Shown one piece after another: positions 56,431 through 64,000 of a stretch of 64,000 nucleotides of DNA. The position numbers and the translations under genes are program-made. Each line of letters starts with the position of its first letter. Position 1 is the stretch's first letter. This stretch comes from Budorcas taxicolor (Eukaryota; Chordata; Mammalia; Artiodactyla; Bovidae). The notes below the pieces were generated by a model. The model did no database searches. It saw only the letters and a program-made list of their open reading frames with translations, and was not told the origin of the DNA. The stretch spans positions 53,130,001 to 53,194,000 of the forward strand of contig NC_068915.1 of the NCBI RefSeq assembly GCF_023091745.1, read 5' to 3'.

Positions 56431-58410
56431 TTTAAATTTTTACATCAGTTTGAGCTTATTTGTTTGCTCTAATGTATTTTTTTCCTGCATGCAAAAAATA
56501 AAAGGGAAGCCTGCCTGAGATTAGAGGCCACAAAATAAATTATTTACTTTTTAATATTTTATTTATGCATTTAATTACTTCAGAAAATGCTCCTTGAGAA
56601 AAATAGTAAAAAAAAAAAAATGCCTTTTTATTTAAGACTGGGAGTGTTAGTGGCAATACTGGTCTAGTCATAGCTTGTGAAGCAAAATTTCTGGACAGGA
56701 CTAGCTGATATACGCTATTACAGAGAGCAAAATTATCCTTCCCCTGGCACATTTGCAAGATGCAGCTCTTCAAAAGTAAACTCTCTTCAGGCTATTGAAA
56801 TGAAACACACTGCTCTCATGCAAAAACAGTGCAGCTGGTACCATGGGAAGAAGATATTCAGATCCTTTCTGATGAAAACATGAAGTCAGACCAAGCTTGC
56901 CTCTTTTCTTTTACAAAATGTGATTATGTAAACCACAAAGCTCTATTATAGACAATGTTTATAATTAGTACTATTTTCCCTTTAATTTTAAATAAAGCAT
57001 GCTAGTTGTGAGTGTCATGCCAACATATTTGCTACAGATGCTATAAACAATGAACAATCAGAAATCCATTTGGGATGTTTTGTAGTTATTATTTCAAATT
57101 GTGAAAACTCATAATAAAAAATCAATGTGATGAACAAACACCATTGTATGTTGATAAACATCATACTCTTTCATTTTCAGACAAAGCCAGTGAATATTAA
57201 TCAGATCTTTGGCTCTAAAATGATAACACCAAATGTGATATCCTGTACCTATTAGGTTTCACTAATAGTTCAGTTCTAAAAAGGCCATTGAAATGATTTA
57301 TTTTATTCACATCTCCAAAGTTTTCAGAAAGACATTAATATATTTACTATATGCAAAGAGAACTAAAATATTAACTTGGTAGTGAAATGGCTTGATTTCA
57401 AGACCTCACTTGCCTTCTAGCAAGCAAGTTAATCTTTTGTGGTCTCATTACATGAAGTTCTAAGTTTTCTTTTGCTTGTGAATTTACATAAGCTATGAAT
57501 TATGGAAAGAAATGATACAATTTGTTAGGAAAAGATGTAAATTATAGAGTAAGTAATTACAAGTGCAGATTTACTTTTGGATCATAAACAATTGCAAACG
57601 TTGGTTTGATTTTAGAAGCAGCTACCGACTGTGGATAGCAGTGTATCTATTATCTAGACTTGGCTTTATTATTTATTGTATAATCATGAACTAGTTTTTC
57701 ACTATCTTTACTCCTTGGTTTTCTCACGTATGATATGATAGGCAGTCCACAGTCTCAACAAAAGCTTCATGCTACGTCATTCCATCATCTGTGCATTGTT
57801 GTAGACATAAGTAACCCTACAAAGTTTGATCATGACTATGTTTATATTAGAATTTCAACTGCTCAACTCCAGACTTATTGATTAATGCTATTTGTTGTGC
57901 ATTAATAACAGTTTGCATACACAGTTATGAGAGATGACTATATAATTATATTAGAGATGTGGTTGAAATGTTAGACAAATTTGAGGAATTAAAAATAACT
58001 TTTTTGTTTGTTTCAGATCCTGTCTGCCTTTTGGCTATTTCACTGCTTCTTAGCACTTTTAATAGCAAGTGATCAGGAACAGATAGAAGCGGTGAAAATT
58101 AAATCAATCATTGTTGCTCCTTACATTAACAGAACTGATAGGAAGGGCTTGAAAATACTGTCCAAAATGAAGTTTTTAAACATTTATGAATTGCCACTAT
58201 ATCAAAATTACCCATGTCTCCCTTTATGGTAGACAATCAAAAGCTAATTTATCATAGGACTTCAATATGCTTCCACTTCTTAGAAGGAAGAAGTATAATA
58301 CTATAAAATTATTATATGACTAATGACTTCTGTATATCAAATACTATGTACCACATTTTTCTATGTGCTTTATGTTGACTGTTTTAATTGATCTTAGCTC
58401 TTCTAAGATC
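56431..58410. other. Intergenic stretch, no convincing gene
   Basis: A13 run at about 56609-56621. A 74-codon plus frame at 58008-58232 is preceded by a pyrimidine tract ending in ttgtttgtttcag, which looks like a splice acceptor, but the translation matches no family and no partner exon was seen. Confidence 0.45.
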
Positions 58411-59556
58411 TCAGTTTAGTTGAGTTGTTCACTCGTGTCCTACTCTTTGCGACCCCATGAATCATAGCATACCAGGCCTCGCTGTCCATCACCAACTCCC
58501 AGAGTTCACTCAACCTCATGTCCATTGAGTTGGTGATGCCATCCAGCCATCTCATCCTCTGTCGTCCCCTTCTCCTCCTACCCCAATCCCTCCCCCATAC
58601 ATGAGCACTGGAAAAACCATAGCCTTGACTAGACGGACTTTTGTTGGCAAAGTAATATCTCTGCTTTTAAATATGCTAAGTTGGTCATAACTTTCCTTTC
58701 AAGGAGTAACGGTCTTTTAATTTCATGATTGCAATCACCATCTGCAGTGATTTTAGAACCCCCCAAAATAAAGTCTAACACTCTTTCCACTGTTTCCCCA
58801 TCTATTTGTCATGAAGTGATGGGACCGGATGCCATGATCTTAGTTTTCTGAATGTTAACCTTTAAGTAAACTTGTTCACTCTCCTCTTTCACTTTCATCA
58901 AGAGGCTTTTCAGTTCCTCTTCACTTTCTGCCATAAGGGTGGTGTCATCTGCATATGTGAGGTTATTGCTATTTCTCCCAGTGATCTTGATTCCAGCTTG
59001 TGCTTCTTCCAGCCCAGCATTTCTCATGATGTACTCTGCATAGAAGTTAAATAAGCAGGGTGACAATATACAGCCTTGACATACTCCTTTTCCTATTTGG
59101 AACCAGTCTGTTGTTCCATGTCCAGTTATAACTGTTGCTTCCTGACCTGCATATAGGTTTCTCAAGAGGCAGGTCAGGTGGTCTGGTATTCCCATCTCTT
59201 TCAGAATTTTCCATGGTTTATTGTGATCCACACAGTCAAAGGCTTTGGCATAGTCAATAAAGCAGAAATAGATGTTTTTCTGGAACTCTCTTCCTTTTCC
59301 CATGATCTAGAGGATGTTGGCAATTTGATCTCTGGTTCCTCTGCCTTTTCTAAAACCAGCTTGAACATCTGGAAGTTCACATTCACGTACTGCTGAAGCC
59401 TGGCTTGCAGAATTTTGATCATTACTTTACTAGCGTGTGAGATGAGTGCAATTGTGTGATAGTTTGAGCATTCTTTGGCATTGCCTTTCTCTGGGATTGG
59501 AATGAAAACTGACCTTTTCCAGTCCTGTGGCCACTGCTGAGTTTTCCAAATTTGCT
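58411..59556 (-). mobile_element. BovB LINE, antisense, 5'-truncated, internally deleted
   Basis: Antisense tail tcagtttagttgagttgttc, the C-terminal region to about 58593, then a jump directly to catacatgagcactggaaaa. About 250 bp of ORF2 C-terminal and adjacent sequence present in the other copies (for example 21410-21640) is missing. The RT region follows to tttgct at 59556. It meets another BovB head to head. Confidence 0.94.
58809..59422 (-). pseudogene. BovB ORF2 reverse-transcriptase core remnant
   Basis: The 164-codon frame 58809-59303 holds the best preserved RT core of the window: FIDYAKAFDCVDH (motif A, about residues 15-27), GKGVCQGCILSPCLFNFYAE (71-90) and YADD (117-120), then VYLKVNIQKTKIMASGPITS. 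It ends at a TGA that replaces the tryptophan of the usual ITSW segment. The upstream part (IKILQARLQQYVNVNF) is in another frame at 59201-59422, so an indel separates them near 59300. No endonuclease domain is present. Inactive. Confidence 0.92.
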
Positions 59557-60197
59557 CTCACTTCATGGTAAATAGAAAAGGAGAATGTAGAAGCAGTGAC
59601 AGATATCTACTTCTTGGGCTCTAAAATCACTGTGGATGGTGACTGCAGCCATGAAATTAGAAGGTGATTGCTTCTTGTCAGGAAAGGTATTACAAATCTA
59701 TACAGTGTATTAGAAAGCCAAGGCATCCCTTTGTCAACAAAGTTCCATATAGTCAAAGCTATTTTTTGTTTCAGTAGTCTTGTGCAGATGTGAGAGTTTG
59801 ACTATAAAGAAGGCAGAGCACCAAAGAATTGATGTTTTCAAACTGTAGTGCTGGAGAAGACTCTTGAGAGTCCCTTGGACAGCAAGGCGATAAAATCAAT
59901 CAGTCTTAAAGGAAATCAACCCTAAATATTCATTGGAAGGCATGATGCTGAAGCTCCAATTCTTTGGCCACCTAATGTGAACAGCCAACTCATTGGAAAA
60001 GACCCTGATGCTGAGAAAAATTGAGGGCAGATAGAGAAGAAGGCAACAGAGGATGAGATATTTGGATGGCATCACCAATTCAATAGACATGGACTTGGGC
60101 AAATTTCAGGATATGTTGAAGGACAGAGAGGCCTGGCTTGCTATAGTCCTTAGGTTTGCAAATAGTTGGACATGACTTGGTGACTGAACAACAACAA
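59557..60197 (+). mobile_element. BovB LINE 3' part, sense, older subfamily
   Basis: Starts at ctcacttcatggtaaataga, includes gatggtgactgcagccatga and gtcccttggacagcaagg, and ends gactgaacaacaacaa. The (caa)n tail and high divergence mark an older subfamily than the adjacent antisense copy. No open frame longer than about 60 codons. Confidence 0.93.
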
Positions 60198-60559
60198 TTA
60201 TTCTATAATATGTTTAAACATCCTCCATTTCCTCTAACTCCATGTTCTTTCTTAATTTGTTATCTAATAAAAATGACTGTGCAACACAGTGGGTTAAATC
60301 CCAAGAAGCTACTCCCATTTGAGGATAGCTGTCCACTGTTCTGCAAGCAAATGGTGACACACTAGCTAGGAAGCTATAGAATGTAACCCAGAGGAGAGAG
60401 ACAACATGCTTTCTTCTCTTCAACATTTCCCTTTTCTGCAACCCTTATGACTTGCTTTTCTTTCACCAAAATACATGCAAATTAATGTTTAGAAACCCAA
60501 CCAACCTCTTGCTAGAAAAGCCTAGAAAAGGATAGGTCCTTGTTTGGAATCAGGATGAG
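60198..60559. other. Intergenic stretch, no gene seen
   Basis: 60214-60441 has overlapping frames on both strands with no recognisable domain. No repeat identified. Confidence 0.4.
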
Positions 60560-61250
60560 AGCCTTATTCCACTGCAAAGCCAAGGCTAGCTACATAATTT
60601 GCAGGGCCCAAAGTAAAACAAAAATGCTAACAAAGTCAATATTTTTTTTCATGGCCTATTGCTACAATGCATTGTGGATGGACAATGCCCAGGTATCTCA
60701 ATCTTCATCTCAAGATATATTAGGTATTGGAATCAGGAATGGAAGAGAGGCTCCTACAAAGACACCTGTCAGATACGCAGTGCTGTTGTGCTGTCATTCC
60801 GAGGAGGAAGGATTGCTTTGCCCCATCCTGAGAGCCCATATGTCATGCATCTGACCAAACAGTCCCTGCACCCAGGCTCCCAGCAAGAAAAAAGGGTGAT
60901 GACAGAATACTGGACTCTCCATACTCCAGTGATGCAGCCCAACTGCAGCCCTGGAAAGGACAGCCACAGATGCAAAACAGGAGGAGAAGAAGTCTGAGTG
61001 GGGTCCAGGGTGTCTAAATGTCGGAAATTGACAGAGAAGTACCCTCCCTGAGGAGGCTGAGGACAGTAGAAGCAGGGTTGCATAATCCAAGGCTCCAAGC
61101 TCCCAGGACACGCTCCACTGTCCCATCAAACTTCACTTACAAAGCACAAGTTGGAAGATAAAATCATTAAGACTTTCATCATGATGAAAACAGAGCATTA
61201 AATCCCAAGGCATTATGAATTTGGGGGCCTGTGTGACTACATATAATAAA
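60560..61250. repeat. Old mammalian interspersed repeat, family unassigned
   Basis: The left end (gctagctacataatttgcag ggcccaa) and right end (acagagcattaaatcccaag, tttgggggcctgtgtgact) match the two parts of a GC-rich repeat I recognise from other mammalian sequence. The middle (for example actctccatactccagtgat, tgagtggggtccagggtgtc) also reads like a repeat consensus. It contains open frames of 104-112 codons on both strands, probably because of its higher GC content. I cannot name the family. Confidence 0.45.
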
Positions 61251-61570
61251 TCTGCCTAAGACAACACTAAGATAAAGAACATTTAAATAATTAATCTAAG
61301 ACTACATATTTGATAAGAGCCAGAGTCAATATTTTTGGCTTTAACACTTGTATCTTTCTACTTTGTTACTCTGATTATCTGACATGTAACTTAATACAGT
61401 ACTTATTCCACCAGTAATTTCCATTATTGTAATATATTTTTTTAGTGTATGCTTTCTTGTAGAAGGGGCATGACTAGAAATAATGTATTTCAATTAGTAG
61501 TGAATATCAGTGAGAATTATCTATTCCATCACTTTGCATTAAGCTAGGAAAAATAGAACTTCTTAAAGAG

Positions 61571-61574
<4 letters not shown>

Positions 61575-61629
<55 letters not shown>

Positions 61630-61639
61630 GTATATGTTT

Positions 61640-61671
<32 letters not shown>
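61575..61671. repeat. Compound (AT)n-(TG)n-(AG)n microsatellite
   Basis: About 47 bp of near-perfect AT repeats from 61575, a short transition (aatatatgtatatg), then (TG)n from about 61638 to 61663 and gagagaga to 61671. Likely polymorphic and prone to unusual DNA structure. Confidence 0.96.
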
Positions 61672-63334
61672 AAATAAATGGACCTCAAAAATGGATTGAG
61701 TCTGTCTAGGAATTCAATGAATTTTCTCTCTGCTCCTTTCTGCATGTCTGTTTTATGAGTATTTCTTTATGAGTCTTTCTATTGCTTCTTTTCTAAAGTA
61801 ACAGATGGAATTTGTTCAAGATATACTCCCTGAATTTTTATATCCTTGGTCACATCACCCAAGAGAAAATGACCTACTATTTTTATTTTTAATTCTAAAT
61901 CCTTGAGAAAGGGACTGATTGACATATTTGAGGTCATAATCACCTACCCTTACCTTTCAAGAGCACCAGTTCAGTGATACTAGTATATCAAGAAAAGTAC
62001 TTCATGGAGGTGCCCAGTAACTATATTTGTGAAGAGAACAGTTCCTAGAAGTGAGAGGTTAATAGGCAAGCCATAAGGTCCACTCTGGATGGAGCCAAGC
62101 CATGAGATCTCATCTGACTTATTATAAAATTTGCAGCGGCATTACTCATTCCTCAAACCTAACTGGATGGGAAATAGATTTTTGAAATATCACAATAAAT
62201 TTGCCCTATTTCTCAACTTTATTCAAGAGTCTGGGTGACTTTAACTAAGCTCCACATCAGACCCTATTTATACAAAGAGCAAAACTTCTGTCATTTTTCA
62301 TTTGTGGTGTATTTGTGACCTGACAGGCCTCCCATCCCTCTTGATGATATACTTTATTGAAAGAGTAAAAAATACTGGAAGGTGAAATACAGTGCAGACC
62401 ATCCCACAGCTGTCAATGTCATTTTAGTTCCTGCTGGGATTTCCAGTTTGTCAGAAATTGCCAGAAGTCAAGAGAACTATTTAAACTATGTATATAGCCT
62501 ACATACCAGCTGGGGCTACTGGGTACCCAAGACACCTCTAAGAGCAGCGTCAGATGTTTCATGTGAGACACTACCTACTGGCAAGATGTTACCTCTGTCT
62601 AAGGAGCTCTACTTTAAAGGCATTATGCCCCTGAGGCCTATATGAAAAACAAGGCCCCTGTGAGCCTGAATTTCATCTGCTTATATAAAATTTCAGATTG
62701 TACGCTTTTCTAGTGTATGTTCTCAGGATTTGCAATAAAAGCTGGGTGCTTTGTGATGGAATTTTGAAGCATAGTGCTGATCTTTTTGACAGAAATAATG
62801 TGTCTTCAAGGTTTTGTATCATGCTTTTATATTTTGTAGCTTCAGTGAGTACGTTTTACATCATGTCACCTTCTCCATTTATATCTTCCTGAAAGTCACA
62901 GTGTTCATTCCTTTTGTGTGCATACTTTTGATTTGGGGAAATACTCTGTTTCTTTATAAAATGATTTAGAGCCTCATAAGTCTTTTTATATTTATTCATA
63001 ATCCTTGATTACCTAAGTTAACACATGCCTTTGGAGACAAGACAAGGTCTCTCAGGGTATTAGAATGCACTAAGATTCTCAAAATTTTATTAGCATTACC
63101 AAATCATGCTGAATCCAAATATCCAGAATTTCAGATCCAATAGATGGGCTATCCATGATACCACACTCTTATCTCCACTTTACCACAGCTAAACAGTACT
63201 TTTTAATGTAAATTTTGAAAGTCTGCATTGGTTAAACAAATTAATAAACATTGGTGGTCAACATTTGCAAAGATACACTGATTGAAAGACAAAAAATAAC
63301 ACAACCCATAACTTGTTTTTTGGATAAGCTTGGG
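61672..63334. other. Intergenic stretch, no convincing gene
   Basis: 62382-62645 is an 87-codon plus frame without a recognisable domain, in a locally GC-richer segment. caataaaagctgggtgcttt at 62735 contains an AATAAA word and could be part of an unrecognised LTR. Nothing else identified. Confidence 0.4.
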
Positions 63335-63470
63335 TTCAAATTCCAGTTCTTAAACTTCCTAATTCTCTGCTGTTGAATAAATTACTTGCTTTCTGTATTT
63401 TTCCATCAATCAGCTCAGGTGGATTACATTTGCCCTGTGTAAAGATCAAATAAGAGATTATCTGAGTACT
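63335..63470 (+). mobile_element. MIR-like fragment, sense
   Basis: gggttcaaattccagttctt, then gaataaattacttgctttct, then aagatcaaataagagattat follow the MIR order weakly. Confidence 0.4.
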
Positions 63471-63734
63471 TTCATTCAGCTTGTTCACACTCTTATGCAC
63501 ATACGAAGGCATCTGTATGCAGATAGCTTCTTTTCTCACTTGTTGCAGTCCATCATGTACCAACTATGACATACTTTGAATATAAATTCCCATAGCCACA
63601 ACCTTGAATACATCATACTTAACACTGTCTAAACAGCATGCTTAAAGGTAACACTGATTATTTTGTTCTATACCTGTGGAAAGAATCTTTGAGGTAAATC
63701 TCTCATCAGAAAAGAATGACATGCATCAGGACCC

Positions 63735-63893
63735 AGGGTGTGGGTGTGCGTGTGCGCTCAGTCTCTCAGCTGTGTCAGACTGTTTGTGACCCTATGGTCT
63801 ATAGCCCGCCAGGCTCCTCTGTCCATGGGATTCCCTAGGCAAGAACACTTGATTGGATTGCCATGCTCTCCTCCAGGGGATCTTCCTGACCCA
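63735..63893 (-). mobile_element. Bov-tA SINE, antisense, head missing
   Basis: Starts with a GT-rich tail (gtgtgggtgtgcgtgtgcg), then ctcagctgtgtcagactgtt, ctctgtccatgggattccct and cctccaggggatcttcctga, stopping at the ccagt before the head. The tRNA-like head is absent. Confidence 0.92.
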
Positions 63894-64000
63894 GTCTTTG
63901 AGCTGAATATTGAATAAACAATTAATAAATTTGCAATAAAGCAGTATGTGATCATAAAACAACTATAAGCATTATACATGTATCAACACATTTAATCTCC

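Noticed and set aside
60794..61129. 111-codon minus-strand frame
   Set aside because: It overlaps frames on the other strand in a GC-richer old repeat, so open length is likely due to composition.
62382..62645. 87-codon plus-strand frame, possible small gene
   Set aside because: No recognisable motif, no splice or promoter context; treated as chance.

Overview
This 64-kb window is nuclear DNA from a ruminant, almost certainly a bovid such as cattle, sheep, goat or a relative. The evidence is the mix of interspersed repeats: BovB (RTE-clade) LINEs, tRNA-headed Bov-tA SINEs, BOV-A2 SINEs with GCA-type tails, a cetartiodactyl CHR-type SINE and ruminant L1 3' ends. Older mammalian MIR, L2, MLT1 and other LTRs, and DNA-transposon fragments lie underneath. 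The background is strongly AT-rich. I found no credible protein-coding gene, RNA gene, CRISPR array or prokaryotic or viral locus. The longest open frames are decayed reverse-transcriptase pieces of BovB. The window reads as an intergenic desert or the inside of a very large intron.

Layout. 0-9.8 kb: AT-rich background with one Bov-tA, an antisense MLT1 LTR, a Tigger-like remnant, an antisense L1 ORF2 piece, a MIR and a BOV-A2. 9.8-12.2 kb: an unusual SINE-derived hairpin, two antisense Bov-tA and a MaLR-like LTR. 13.0-17.3 kb: the largest BovB (about 2.2 kb, antisense), then a sense L1 3' end and an antisense L1 3' end carrying a 42-bp tandem duplication. 19.2-25.1 kb: half BOV-A2, CHR SINE, a 1.3-kb antisense BovB with a 267-codon RT frame, and two Bov-tA. 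25.1-29.1 kb: a long stretch with no recognisable young repeat. 29.1-37.2 kb: many SINEs, including a BOV-A2 nested inside a Bov-tA. 37.2-44.6 kb: LTR remnants, then a dense cluster of BovB 3' ends and BOV-A2 copies in both orientations. 44.6-56.4 kb: an MLT1 LTR with an internal CA microsatellite, then more Bov-tA, MIR and BovB. 58.4-60.2 kb: two BovB copies head to head. 60.5-64 kb: an old repeat, a large AT/GT microsatellite and a final Bov-tA fragment.

How the parts relate. BovB would supply the reverse transcriptase and endonuclease. Bov-tA and BOV-A2 share the BovB 3'-end sequence and are known to depend on BovB. No BovB copy here is intact: all are 5'-truncated, and the larger ones carry stops, frameshifts or deletions. 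Several insertions have clear 10-12 bp target-site duplications, which fix their ends and order. I did not find an undescribed biological system. The best leads are structural: the 31-bp perfect hairpin made of two SINE heads, the inverted SINE and LINE pairs, local tandem duplications, and microsatellites growing from SINE tails. Repeat family names come from remembered consensus patterns and were not checked against a database.
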